This document shows positions 9,991 to 21,427 of a stretch of DNA of 64,000 nucleotides, in pieces. The position numbers and the translations under genes were made by a program. How positions within the stretch are numbered: position 1 is the first letter of the stretch; every line of letters starts with the position of its first letter. The stretch lies in assembly GCA_047967505.1 (NCBI GenBank), contig CM106538.1. One strand, written 5' to 3'. The DNA is from Dipteris shenzhenensis (taxonomy: Eukaryota > Polypodiophyta > Polypodiopsida > Gleicheniales). The notes beneath the pieces were generated by a model. The model was not told where the DNA came from and searched no databases. It saw nothing but the letters and a program-made list of their open reading frames with translations.

Positions 9991-11350
9991 CCTCTTTTTC
10001 TCTCTTTCCCCCCCTCTTTCCCCTCTTCCAATCTCTTTCCCCTCTTTCATGCTCATGCATAAGCATAAGCATAAGCATGAGCATATGTCTCCTTCTCTTA
10101 TGCTCATGCATAAGCATAAGCACAAGCATAAGTCTCATTCTCCTATGCTTATGCTTATGCATGAGCATATGTCTCTTTTTCCCTCTTTTCCTTTCGCTCT
10201 TCTTTCTCTTTTCCCCTCTTTTCCCCCCTCTTTCCCCTATTTCATGCTCATGCTCTTATGCTCATGCATAAGCATAAGCATAAGCATGAGCATATGTCTC
10301 CTTCTCTTATGCTCATGCATAAGCATAAGCATGAGCATATGTCTCCTTCTCTTATGCTTATGCTTATGCTTATGCATGAGCATATGTCTCCTTCTCTTAT
10401 GCTTATGCTTATGCTTATGCATGAGCATATGCTCATGCATAAGCATAAGCATAAGCATAAGAGAAGGAGACATATGCTCATGCTTATGCTTATGCATGAG
10501 CATAAGAGAAGGAGACATATGCTCATGCATAAGCATGAGCATATGTCTCTTTTTCCCTCTTTCCTTTCCCTCTTCTTCTCTCTTTCCCCCCCTTTCCCCT
10601 CTTCCAATCTCTCTTTCCTTTCCCTTTTCTTCTCTCTTCCCCTCTTTTTCCCCCTCTTTTCCTTCTTTCATGCTCATGCATAAGCATAAGCATGAGCATA
10701 TGTCTCCTTCTCTTATGCTCATGCTCATGATGCTTATGCTTATGCATGAGCTCATGCTTACGTCTCCTCTTATGCATAAGCATAAGAGTCTCTTATGCAT
10801 AAGCATAAGAGAAGGAGACATATGCTCATGCTTATGCTTATGCATGAGCATATGTCTCCTTCTCCTTCTCCTTCTCCTCTTTTCCTCTTTCCCCTCTTTG
10901 AATCTCTTTTCCTCTTTTCCCCCCTCTTTCCCCTCTTTCATGCTCATGCTGTTACGCTCATGCATAAGCATAAGCATAAGCATGAGCATATGTCTCATTC
11001 TCTTATGCTCATGCATAAGCATAGGCATGAGCATATGTCTCATTCTCTTATGCTTATGCTTATGCTTATGCATGAGCATATGTCTCTTTTTCCCTCTTTC
11101 CTTTCCCTCTTCTCTCTTTCCCCCCCTTCCAATCTCTTTTCCTTTCCCTCTTCTTCCTCTTTTCCTCCCTCTTTTCCCCCCTCTTTCCCCTCTTTCATGC
11201 TCATGCATAAGCATAAGCATATGTCTCTTTCTCTTATGCTCATGCATAAGCATAAGCATGAGCATATGTCTCCCTATTTCAATCTCTTTTTCACTTTCCC
11301 TCCCTCTTTTCCCTCTTTTCCTTCTCTCATGAGCACATCTCATTTTCCTC
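9991..11350. repeat. CATAAG/CTTATG palindromic array with pyrimidine blocks
   Basis: The stretch between the divergent genes alternates short palindromic modules (GCTCATGCATAAGCATAAGC, its reverse complement, CATATGTCTCCTTCTCTTATG) with blocks of about 60-100 bp of CTTT/CCCTC pyrimidines. The modules occur in both orientations and create long hairpins. Apparent long ORFs on both strands (for example 9953-11332) are repeat translations rich in HKHKHEH or CLCLCMS and are not genes. Confidence 0.9.
10374..10483. repeat. Perfect 110-bp palindrome
   Basis: Reading outward from the CATATG centre (10428/10429), both sides match base for base for 55 nt: GCATGAG CATATGTCTCCTT... on the left and its exact reverse complement on the right. 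The symmetry ends at 10373/10484. It is built from the CATAAG array units. Confidence 0.85.
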
Positions 11351-11440
11351 TTTCGACCATAAGCATATGTATTTGACTATGCCTATGCCTATGCCTATGC
11401 TTATGTTTGTTTTTTGTTTTTTCTTTTCATGTTTGTGTCT

Positions 11441-13059
11441 ATGTTAGACATGGGATCATGTCACATGTCCGATGAGTACGGACAACCTCGTAGGAGGAAA
11501 CATCATGATCTCTATGCTCTAGAGGACTTTGATTCCTCTCAGGTGACACTTGAGGGGCACCTCGTCTAACTCCTCTCGAATGTAGCACTGTGACTACCCC
11601 TGGTCTGACTCCTCTCGAACCTAGCACTGTGACTACCCCTGCTCCTCTTGGACGTAGCACTGCGGCTATCCCTTGGGGAACTCCTTTGCTAGCAGCACAT
11701 GGCTTTGTTGGGAGTCCCGATGAGTTTGTAGTGCAGATGACCGATGAGGAGGCAGCGAGATTCTTCTTTGCTATCTCAGAGGACCTCAACCAGTCCCTCT
11801 CCTACACTGACAGTTGGACCTATTGCCCAGCCGTCCTCTCATGCCCCTTCGACCGAGGGGTCATCACCTGCACATGCCTATCGTAAGGGAAGGAAAAGTA
11901 GGAGGGGCTGCTTATGTTGTGCTGACTCGGGAGATGTAGATGAGTCAGCACACTTACATCCCTACAGGTCTCCACTTGGTCCTGAGACATAGTATCAGTG
12001 AGGTCCCTTGCCCTCTCCTACTCCCACTGCTACTCCTCACTCTAGAAGCGCTTGCACAGCTTCCACTCACTCTAACTCTGCCACTACCATCAGTCCTCCT
12101 TACCCAGACGAGGACCTCTCCTATCAAATCACGGCTGTTGGAGAGATAATAGAAGATAGAAAGGGCAAAATAGTGATGGCCACCATGAGGCGGTTGATGA
12201 GCCATCACTTCAAGAGCGGCATTGCTACCGATTGGCGGTATCAAGATTACCAAAAGAAGCAAGTGGTCATCGATGAATTAAAACAAAAATACCCTAACCC
12301 GCCAAATTGGGAGTTTAATGAGAATTATATGCGAGAGCGCATGGGTTTGGTCTTGAAGCATCATAAATCAACCTTGCGTACTTCCATCGCAAAGGGGATG
12401 GCTAAACCCAGCTGGGCAGACAAAGCTGATTGGAAGTTCTTCAAGAAGCAGAATAGGGACCATCCCAAAATGTTCGAGGGTCAGAGGAGGGCTGTGAGGA
12501 GATGGCTAGACACTGTAGGTACTTCACACTTTGGTGCAGGTGGATGGTTAGCATTCAAGGCAACCGTGGTAAGTCTACTTCTTCTAATTTAATGTATTGT
12601 TCTATTTGTTTTACTACATATTACATGCACTTTATCTAACTCTAACTCTCGTAAATTGGATCCACAGCAAGCTGCGATGGGTCATCTTCCTACAGATGTA
12701 GAGACGCGATGCACGTTTCGCATAGGAACAAAGCCGTGGTTTATTAAGCAAGAGGCAATGGGAGCGATGGTCGATTGGGCTGAGATGGTTGCTCGCATGG
12801 TATAAGTCTACTCCTACTTGTAATCTCACTTTTTAAATTGTTTTATTCTTTAAGTTTCAATCTAATTTTCAATTTATATGGTTCACTCTTAGGGTCAAAG
12901 CTCAAGCGTCCCATTATCAAAGGCGAGCAATCACCAGGGTCAAGGATCTCAGACGCACGTGACGAGGGTCAGGGAGAAGACACAGCTCACGAGGGCCAAG
13001 GATCAGGCCAACAAGATGAGGACGAGGACGAGGACGACAAGGATGATTCGAATGAGTAG
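11441..13059 (+). pseudogene. CACTA accessory (TnpA-like) gene, element A
   Basis: The 5' part (11441-12000) is Pro/Ser/Thr-rich and broken by stops. The conserved core runs through exon 1 to 12568 (EDLSYQITAVGEIIEDRKGK, KYPNPPNWEFNENY, GTSHFGAGG), then GTAAGT. Exon 2 is 12668-12799 (AAMGHLPTDVETRCTF..., then WAEMVARM). After a second intron, an acidic tail ends DEDEDEDDKDDSNE at 13059, in frame if the acceptor is at 12900. The order YPNPPN, (T/S)HFGAGG, short exon, acidic tail is shared with elements B and C. By analogy with En/Spm TNPA it may bind subterminal repeats; that is inference, as no named domain is certain. Confidence 0.6.
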
Positions 13060-13319
13060 TAGTAGTAGTAGCAGTTTGCATATACTTCGCCATGTATATC
13101 ATTTTGTATATCCGTTCATTTGAGCAATTTTGTATCGCCCTTTTAGAAAGGGTAATTTTGTAACAAACAATGTTGTATATGTTCGACATGTATATGCTTT
13201 TGTTGCTCAATCATTTCATTTGAGCGATTTTATATCACCCTTTTTGCGAGAAAATTTTTGTAATAAAAAACTTTTTTTTGTAATTACAAAAAAAAAACAT
13301 TCTGTTTAGCCCCACTAAT

Positions 13320-13566
13320 GCTTTTTTTTAAGTTCTGTTAATCGTCACTATATAGTGACGTTTACCAGTGTCGCTATATAGCGACGATTATTAGTGTCGC
13401 TATATAGCAATGTTTATCAGCATCACTATATAACGACGGTTTAAAGCGACCGTTCTTTTTTTAAGCTTTTAACGACTTTAATAATGACGTTTGCGCCCGT
13501 TTAAAAAAAAAATTAATGTAAAAAGCATCGGTATTTTCATCGAAAAAGGACCTATGCCTTGTAGTG
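13320..13566. repeat. Subterminal palindromic repeats and right terminus, element A
   Basis: CGTCACTATATAGTGACG (13343-13360) and GTCGCTATATAGCGAC (13370-13385) are perfect palindromes and are followed by decayed copies up to about 13440. The region ends in CCTTGTAGTG at 13566. Such arrays next to a CACTA terminus are the usual binding sites for TnpA-like proteins (established for En/Spm); here it is inference. Confidence 0.65.
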
Positions 13567-14261
13567 CGATGAACAAAATTTTCCTTGAATACTGATGTAG
13601 TACACATGATGGCTCCATCCACCCGTGCGCTCCCATAGTGGAGCTTAGATGGCGATCTAGACAGATACTAGGTGAACAGCTACTAGCTGGAAGATCTCTG
13701 CTGGAAGATCTGATCTGGTACAATGGACTGGGGAGGTCACCTCTTTATAGCTATGAGGGCGGTAGTCCAATCAACGTAGTCGGTAGAACCGACCAGTCAA
13801 CCTAGTTGGTGAAGCCGACCAATCAACCTAGTCGGTGGAACCAACTAGTTGTCCATGGAATATTCAAGGAATATTTCCTATACTGTCGCCTCAGAGGCTC
13901 TCACCCCTGAACCCCCACTAGGGGGGCCGCCTCTCGTACTCGAATGTTATGCACCTCCATCAAGAGGGACTACCAGGCATCACGTGGGTGGCCCTAGGAA
14001 AGCCCGATCCTCGTGGATCAAAGCAAGCTAGTACAATTGATGGAGGATGTAGCTAGATGATGGGAGAAGCTTGAGTGGGATGAGTGGGAGATGGCAATGA
14101 AGAGTAGCTCTTGAGCATGTGTGTGGTAAGACTAAATGAAGCAATGAAAGGTGGCTCGCTCAGGGGCAATGGTGACAAGAATGAGGCATACTCAGGTGAG
14201 GCACCATGGGCTATCCCTAACTATGGTGGTGGTGTAAGACCTGACCCCTCCATGGATGGAG

Positions 14262-14262
<1 letters not shown>
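13567..14262. repeat. Tandem 26-bp repeat, possible LTR remnant
   Basis: Around 13779-13850 a 26-bp unit (GTCGGTAGAACCGACCAGTC...) occurs nearly three times in a row. It is followed by TGAACCCCCACTAGGGGGGCC, a GC-rich stretch of the kind often seen in plant LTRs. No reading frame or second LTR is visible, so LTR identity is only a suggestion. Confidence 0.35.

Positions 14263-14349
<87 letters not shown>
14263..14349. repeat. (GA)n microsatellite
   Basis: Uninterrupted GA dinucleotides for more than 80 bp. Confidence 0.95.
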
Positions 14350-14352
<3 letters not shown>

Positions 14353-14712
14353 CAAAATTACAAGGTTGAATATGAGCATGCCATGATTTATTTCAAATAT
14401 AGACAACCATGATATAGTCAAGATACACGACGATCCTACAAGGATAAGATACCAAAAAAAGTGTTGCATTATATGACTATTATACTGAGACTAAAACACA
14501 TATTCTTTTGTGCTTCATTTTCCCAAGTTGGGATTCCATGCTCAAATTTCCTAAATAGATGGCATGTTGAGAATTCCAATTGATCAGAAATCATGGTACC
14601 ATATAGAGATCAAGTGGCCAAGGGTTAAAGTCAAACCTTATAATACCATTAATTGGATATGGATGGTGTTAATCTCTTTGGACACCTATCCACATATTTG
14701 CCTACATATTCA

Positions 14713-14835
14713 TATGCTATGATATTCCTCCATGGCTTACTACTATTAAGAAGGCACATCTCATCCTAGCCCTAATAGTTTTGTGCAAGCATAAGGTGAA
14801 CAACATGGAAGTGTATTTTGCACAATTTCTTTAAA
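14713..14835 (+). pseudogene. CACTA tnp2 relic, opposite orientation
   Basis: The plus frame reads YDIPPWLTTIKKAHLILALI, then VLCKHKVNNMEVYFAQFL. It lines up with NIPPWLTIKKGHLMLALLVL and GKYKAKNMDVYMAPLIEEL of element A. Stops follow immediately (TAA after AQFL). Sequence on either side is too decayed to read. It shows that further CACTA copies once lay here on the opposite strand. Confidence 0.7.
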
Positions 14836-16040
14836 TTTTGAGGCATAGAACTCATATTTAATGCCCCATAAGCAAAAGATACCTATGTTTTGGGGACCTT
14901 AGTATCGATCATACATGAGTTTTGCAAGTCATATGGTTCTACAAGTCTAAAAGTACAAGGATATTATGCTTACCTCATTTACTGGAGAAAGTTGGAGAGT
15001 CACTACTTTCAACATTTTGCAAAAGTTGGATATTATAGAAGCATAGTATAATGATAAAGGTAGGGGAATCATTGTTTGGTGGCATTTGTAGATCCTTATA
15101 CCATCAATGCGTCATGGAAAGGATTTTAATTTTCTATGCCTTCTTTATTGGAATCATTTAACATTCATCCATCATTGAGATTCAATGTACATATCAAAAA
15201 TCTTCCTAAAATGTTGTGGAAGCATGTGATAGGAAAACAATACAATTGGAAGAAATGAGAGGATTGAGGGTCATTGGAATAAAGAAGAGCATGCTTCTAG
15301 TAGAGGTGAATTTACCAAAGATAACCTTATTTAATACAAAAGTGAAGACTACCTTGTCAAAAGTGTGATGGCTCAAGCATGAAATCTCCACGACAAGCTA
15401 CATGAATTAATTTAACATATCTTTTATCTCATTGACAATAGCCTAAGTGGCCTAAAATTACATGGTTTGCACATGATTTTTTAGAAGCATTTCATATTTT
15501 CATTCCATAGGTATGTCTAGATAATAATATTCATTGCATATATATGAATACAAAATATGTGTAATAGTATATCCTTCCAATAGCACTTTGGGGTTGATTA
15601 ACAGGTACGTCAACATTGGAATCAACAAGGTATGCTCTCTTGTGAGCTGTTCACTCATTACAAAATTATGATCCACCATTGATTTGATTACGCCATAGAG
15701 ACATGTGGCTGATAAGTATGATGGTTGTGGGTGGGCATGCAGAAACATCGCCACAACATTGCCACATGGCAAAAGGTCATTTTCACGACACAGTCTGCTC
15801 TCCCCAGGTGGCAATAGTGACCTGCGGCAGCAAGCAAGGGGACAAGGCCATGTGCGTGTCTAGACTTTGAGTTTGAAGTCCACGTTTTTCAACGCGTTTA
15901 CTCTACACCACACCAATTTGTGCTAGTTCTCCTCGATGCCACATGTCGTAGCACCTACACGCTGACATTTGCCTGACATGCTGAAGCGCTCCTACATGTT
16001 GATGCACTAACCCACTCTTGCATGCTATCAAGCTTCTAAC
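14836..16040. other. No supportable gene
   Basis: AT-rich sequence with short, broken frames on both strands. It may contain more decayed tnp2 sequence, but I cannot anchor any motif after about 14835. Confidence 0.4.
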
Positions 16041-16123
16041 ACATGGAGAGAGAGAGAGAGAGAGAGAGTAGTATACATAATATATATTACATTATATTAA
16101 ATATTAAATAATATATTATATAG

Positions 16124-16172
<49 letters not shown>

Positions 16173-16606
16173 ACTTTGTAGCAACAATGCGAAGACGCAC
16201 AAAGTAGGCATATCCAAAGTCGACCACAAGGATCGAACACACACACACAATGACACGAACCAGAGCCTCAACCACCAAGACCCACGCGGGTTTTACAAAA
16301 TTTGAGGGAGAGAGGAGAGGGGGGAGAGAGAGAGTCAGACAAAGAGAAAGAGAGAGAGAGAGACAGAAGAGGAGGGCAGAGAGAAAAATATTATATATAT
16401 ATATATCATCTATTATATTATATGTCATCCATATATATGCAATATATTATGAATTTTATATAATATAATAGATTAATGCATTATATATTCTATTATATAG
16501 ATATATATATGGGGGAGGAGAGAGAGAACAAAGAGATAGAGAGAGATAGAGAGAAGAGTGAGAGAGAGGTAAGACAGGAGAGGACTGCACACACACACAC
16601 ATATAC

Positions 16607-16656
<50 letters not shown>

Positions 16657-16668
16657 GTATATATTATA

Positions 16669-16709
<41 letters not shown>

Positions 16710-16989
16710 CATGCACGCATGCACGTACGCACACACACACACAGAGGACTGGGGGAGGCGATGTAGATTGGGGCTGGTGGTAGGCCTAAGGGAGGATACA
16801 AATAACCAAGACATTAGACAGGGGAGAGGTGGAGAGGTGTAGATCTGCATGTGCATGGGTGGATCTAACGCGTGGGCAAAGCTACAAATAGGTTGTCCAA
16901 GGGAGAGTAGCTCACAAAAGTGACACGTGGCAATGGGTAGCAGCAACATGCGGCGTATTCACATGTATATATATATAGACATATTCATA

Positions 16990-17025
<36 letters not shown>

Positions 17026-17078
17026 CATACACACACACATACACATGCACGCGTGTGCGCACGCACGCATGCACACAT

Positions 17079-17125
<47 letters not shown>

Positions 17126-17332
17126 GATAGATAGATAGGGGGAGGATAGAGAGAACAAAGACAAAGAGAGAGAAGAGCGAGAGAGAGGTGAGAGAGGAGA
17201 GGAGAGGAGAGAGAGAGAGAGAGAGAGAGTATAATATACACTAAGAGAGCAAGAGAGATATATATAATATACTATAATATAATTTCTATTATATTATATT
17301 AAATATTAAATAATATATTATATAGGAGAGAA

Positions 17333-17382
<50 letters not shown>

Positions 17383-17385
17383 AAG
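16041..17385. repeat. Microsatellite cluster inside a segmental duplication
   Basis: Long (GA)n runs lie near 16046, 16129, 16612, 17212 and 17335, (CA)n near 16672 and 17082, and (TA)n near 16390 and 16999. The unit AAATATTAAATAATATATTA followed by TATAGG and (GA)n appears at about 16098 and 17302. GGGGGAGGA...GAGAGAACAAAGA appears at about 16512 and 17139. The block is therefore partly a duplication with a period of roughly 0.6-1.2 kb. Confidence 0.8.
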
Positions 17386-18730
17386 GGCAACGTCCACGTT
17401 CAACCAAGGGTAGAATCCTCAATGAATAAGCACTCCATCTGGCACCTTACACAATTTGTAATTCTGCAAAGCATGCATACAAGTAAGAGATTAGACCGGT
17501 GGTAATAGAGGCAAGTTTTCTACAATTGATAATCTTGGATGTTGAACCAAGGCATAGTGGTCATTGAGGCCAACCTTTGGTGTTGGCATTGCAATTGACT
17601 ATGTGCTTTCGATAGAGTCTTGGCAGAACTATAGTGTGTAGCCTTTGGAGGCCAAGTTGAGGAGCATTCACAAGAATCGGAGGTCTCAACGACTCCCATT
17701 AGGCATCTGACTGGCATCTTGACTGTTGTTTGCAGCTTGCTCCTTTGGTTACATCTTGCTTACCAAATTGTATAGCTATTGCCCAAATATGGTGATGAAT
17801 ACAATCATCCCAAATTTTACCGGCACTCATAAGAAATCTCTTGCCCTATAGCCAAGAATGTATTAACATTTTTATTGAGACTTCATCACAAAAATGGAGA
17901 GGCTTGATTGCAAGGGAAACGGGTCATTGCCTTCCAAACACTTTGGCAGACTACCCATGTTATTTTTGTTGCTCCTCCAAAGGAAGGATTAGCAGAGAGA
18001 AGACCTGTCAGCGATGCCATTAATCATTACAACAAGATATATTAGGGGAACATGCAGAGAGGAGAGGAATGGAGGGAGGGGTCATGATCAAAGTTAGTTG
18101 ATGGAGGGGGTGGAGGAGGGAATGAAGACTGAGATTGCCCTAAAGTTGTTACTATTGTTGCTCCTTTTGCTACTACAAATGGTTCCTTTGTTATGATGTT
18201 GCTACTGGTGCCTCTTCTAGCTATTGGTATGGTAGATGGGACTGTGGTGGTGATGGGGATTGCGGTGATCAGTGCAAGCTATATTCAAGCTATAGGGCGA
18301 GAAGGTATAGGGATGGGTGTGATATAGAGCAATGGCAATAGAAATTTACAAATGTAAGAATTCAAAGACATAGATGGGAATTGCAAATGTTGATAGGAAG
18401 AAGGAAGAGGGAGCTATCGCAATGAAAATGTGGGAAAGGCAAGGAACAGTCTGAAGAAGAAGAGAAGAGACCTATGGCAATGCAAAAGCTTGCAATGAAA
18501 GAGGCGATCTCTAATCACCTTTGAGAAAGAATTCATAATGCTCAGGGGGAACAGGTAAGACATTCCTAAGGTGGATGAGTGAACATCAAAGATTTAGGGG
18601 ATTCTAGGAAAAACTCTACAGAAATCGTATGGGACGTAGTCCTTAAAAAGAATTCACATATTGAGATTTGTACATAAAATCTAAAATTTTGTTCCTTGAA
18701 ATTAAACACATCCTAAGATCCCAACCGTTG
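17386..18730. other. No recognisable gene
   Basis: Mixed composition, only short ORFs, no conserved motif on either strand. It could be old host or transposon sequence. Confidence 0.4.
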
Positions 18731-18736
18731 AGACCC

Positions 18737-18773
18737 AGAGGAGCGAGGCTCCTCTAACCCGTCGTAGACGGGT
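18737..18773. other. Two adjacent short perfect hairpins
   Basis: AGAGGAGC-GAG-GCTCCTCT (18737-18755) is followed directly by ACCCGTC-GTA-GACGGGT (18757-18773), both with 3-nt loops. No poly-T tract or coding context explains them. Confidence 0.4.
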
Positions 18774-20400
18774 CATGCTACTCGTCGTAGTGATTTTGAC
18801 TAATATGGGACTCTTACGTTTGCCTACCGAAAGTTTAAGTTTGATTTAAGGAAGAAGTCTAAAGTCTAAGACTTAGCTGTGAAAGGTACGCTGTCCGAGT
18901 ACAATATTACATACCATAAGACGACGACAATACTGGAGGAAAGGCTTAAGAGTTACTATGCTTGTTCGATATAGGAGGGTACCGAACGGACAGTTGATTG
19001 CGTCCCTCTACGATCTGTTGTTTCATAAAATAAGAAACGAGTCCTCTCGCCGTATGGTGCACGTGTTTGTCCAAAGAATCTTGGGAGGAGTCGAGCTACT
19101 TTTACAGTTTTGCACATGGTGCGAAGCCATTTGGAGGTTGCAACTATACTTGCCAGCGTTGTTTCTCTCCAATGTTGAAGGTTGCGGCCAGCATTTGAAA
19201 GCGAGGTGATGGCCGCGAAGCCGCCCGTGCTCCAGGCTTCTCCAGAAAGGCAATGTTTAGAAATCCTCCAGCTGAAGTTTGGACGGTGGACTGCCAGAAA
19301 GTGGAAGTTGCAACAGTCGCTCGGAGTGTTCCTGTAGCGTGACGGAAACTCGCTGTCAAGCGACGTTTTGTAAACTTTCACTCTGACCGGGACGAATTCA
19401 AGGCTCGAACGGACTTTTGCTCTTCATCACGCATCGGAGTCAGTTCCTGACCTTTAGACCGACCAAGACATCGTAGATAAATGCAGTCACGAACTTCATG
19501 GGAGGGAAGCTGGATTATCCTTGGTTAGTGTAAAGAGTTTTCGTCTCGAGATGCTGCATAGTATTCAGTTCAAGCTGGAGCTTGCGACAACAGAGGCACC
19601 AGCTGTTGTGCTCTTTGAATTTCGAAGCGGTGCAGCATGCATGGAAATAAGGGATTTACGAGTCGCGACCCAAAAGGCTGAATTTTACACAAGTAGACTG
19701 TAGACCGAGCATTTTTTTTAACAATTTGAATTCGCATGGGCATGGGGACTGATGAGCAACGCCCATCTCTGTCAACTGTCACGTCCAATCCTGTTGAGGG
19801 TGTTAAAGTGACGCCAACCTTTTCTCCCCATGCAAGGAGTCACATGTGGGTTGCAGCATTGAATAATGATACGTAAATGATTTAGCAATTCTTTAAGGAA
19901 ATGATTGAGAGCCCTAGAGATCCCAGGGGGATTCTTGGGAAGGAGGTATTATTAGATGATGATTCTTCTGAGGGGAGGTGTAGGAGGGGAGGGGGGACAG
20001 GGGAGGATTATTAAGGAGGGGGTTAAGATTTAAAAAATGATGGAGGGGGGCTTGGGATTGATGTACTGGCTGACTAGAGGCGATCTAAATGGCAGGGAAA
20101 GAGATGCTGTTGCGATTGAATGAGCTTCTTGAATGTGTAAAAGTATTCAAGGGGAGACTGGGCAGAAGTTGGGAAACAGCAGCTTGAGTCAGCGACGCGT
20201 AAATTGTGACAGCAAATGCCAGGCCCGCAATGGCAGGGAAAGTACAGGATAGCATTAAATGCGACAAAGTGCTAGGGTTACCGTTAGCGGTTAAGTGGAA
20301 GGTGTGGTTTAGGAGGGAGCGTGTGACCGGCCGTGCTGCTTGAATGAAGGCACTGGACGGTGGAGATGCCGATTATCCGGAGGGGACATCAATTTACCCG
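18774..20400. other. No recognisable gene
   Basis: Several ORFs of 60-140 codons overlap on both strands (for example 18956-19381 minus) without recognisable motifs or plausible splice structure. Composition becomes GC-richer toward the MIR166 locus, so this may be upstream host DNA. Confidence 0.35.
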
Positions 20401-20890
20401 GAGGTCCGTGACGGGAGCCGAGAGCGGCGCCGGCGTGTGCGGAGGGTCGTAGGATGGGAGCCACGTGGGTCACGAAGGCAAATTCCCTTCAATTTTTAAA
20501 AATAAAAGGCAGTATTCACCGAAACCAATTTCTGAGAATTCTCAATAGCTAAAATAAATTCTCGCAGATTTTCAACAAGTATTGCATATATTATGAATTG
20601 AGAAATTATTTTCTAGGCTATAGTTTTCGGCGAGCAAGTTTGTAAAACTTTATATTTTTTCTTCAAACGTTCGCAATTTCAATAAAACTCACATTAAGTT
20701 GTCCAATTTGTAAACAGTGAAGGAGGAACAAAACCAGGGGGTGGGAAGGCGGTTTTGGGACGTAGTAGTTTGAACTTTGCATGAGAGGAGGCCGGCGTTG
20801 CATGGCCTTATTCGTTTGTCTTCATGGGTTTGCCTCTTTGTGCCCTTATATATATTTATATATAGATACGTGTAATCATTCTTCCCATCA
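20401..20890 (+). promoter_or_regulatory. Putative MIR166 promoter
   Basis: A GC-rich segment contains the palindromic G-box CACGTG at 20462. About 400 bp later a TATATATATTTATATATA box lies at about 20848-20865, and a long CT-rich stretch (about 20880-21280) follows, as in many plant 5' leaders. Nothing protein-coding is convincing between it and the first hairpin at 21322. Assigning this promoter to the microRNA transcript is inference from position and strand; the start site, expected about 30 bp after the TATA box, was not determined. Confidence 0.5.
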
Positions 20891-21319
20891 TCACCCACCT
20901 CTCTTTCCCCACTACCACCACCTTTGCAGCCTTCCTCTATCCCCGCCTCCCCTCCCCCCCCCTTCGCGGAATCTATATCTTTGTTTTAGCTCCCTTGTCT
21001 TTTCGCCCCCTCCCATCCTCCTTGTCCTCCCTCCTGCAACCCATCGTCCCATCCCTTCCCTCCGCGCCCATGCACCCTCTCCTTCCTCCTTCCTCCCTTC
21101 TCTCGTCTCCTTTCTCCCCCTCTGTTTCTTCTCACGCTTGCTCCTCTCCCGTCCCTCGATCCAGACCCATCAGATCCTGCCTCTGCATCCCATTCTCTTG
21201 TCCTTTTCTCGCCATCTTGCTGCTTCCTTCCCTATTTTTTGCTCCCTGCAAAATTCATCCCTCCCGCTCCTCAGATTTAGCCCAGTAGATCCTCACCGTC
21301 TCCCGTCTGTTGGATCAGT

Positions 21320-21427
21320 TCGGTTGAGGGGAGTGACCGCCTGGCTCGACGCCTGTCCCATGATTCTTCTGCGTGAAAAACACTGCGGAAGACTGACGTC
21401 GGACCAGGCTTCATTCCCCCCAACCTG
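21320..21427 (+). ncRNA. MIR166: MIR166 precursor hairpin 1
   Basis: Positions 21399-21419 carry a 21-nt sequence identical to canonical plant miR166 (begins TCGGACCAGG, ends TTCATTCCCC). The 5' arm at 21328-21349 (GGGGAGTGACC...GGCTCGA) pairs with it, with one internal C/A mismatch, one bulge and G-U pairs. The stem extends below through GGTTG/CAACC (21322-21326 with 21421-21425). The loop is about 49 nt. The mature strand on the 3' arm and a GGNNTG..CTGGCTCGA star are the standard MIR166 layout. Known function: guides cleavage of class III HD-ZIP transcripts, controlling organ polarity and meristems. The neighbouring copy at 22120 suggests one primary transcript. Confidence 0.95.

Larger units (their letters stand above)
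9129..13566. mobile_element. CACTA element A, left-truncated
   Basis: Two divergent genes: a minus-strand tnp2 transposase fragment and a plus-strand accessory gene. They are separated by a repeat array and followed by palindromic subterminal repeats. The right end CCTTGTAGTG (13557-13566), read inward, begins CACTACAAGG, a canonical CACTA terminus. The left end is missing because the element stops at 9128 against the inverted-repeat arm. The layout matches element C at 37345-44903, which supports the assignment. Confidence 0.7.

Noticed and set aside
9953-11332. Long plus-strand ORF of 459 codons, and a minus-strand ORF of 368 codons across the same array
   Set aside because: Translations of CATAAG and pyrimidine repeats (HKHKHEH, CLCLCMS, KEGKEGG); open frames arise from the repeat unit.
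13603-13930. Solo LTR near 13600-14030
   Set aside because: GC-rich LTR-like words and a 26-bp repeat are present, but no TG...CA edges with a target duplication could be defined.
16041-17385. CRISPR-like or other regular spacer array
   Set aside because: Simple dinucleotide repeats without unique regular spacers; no cas-like genes; eukaryotic context.
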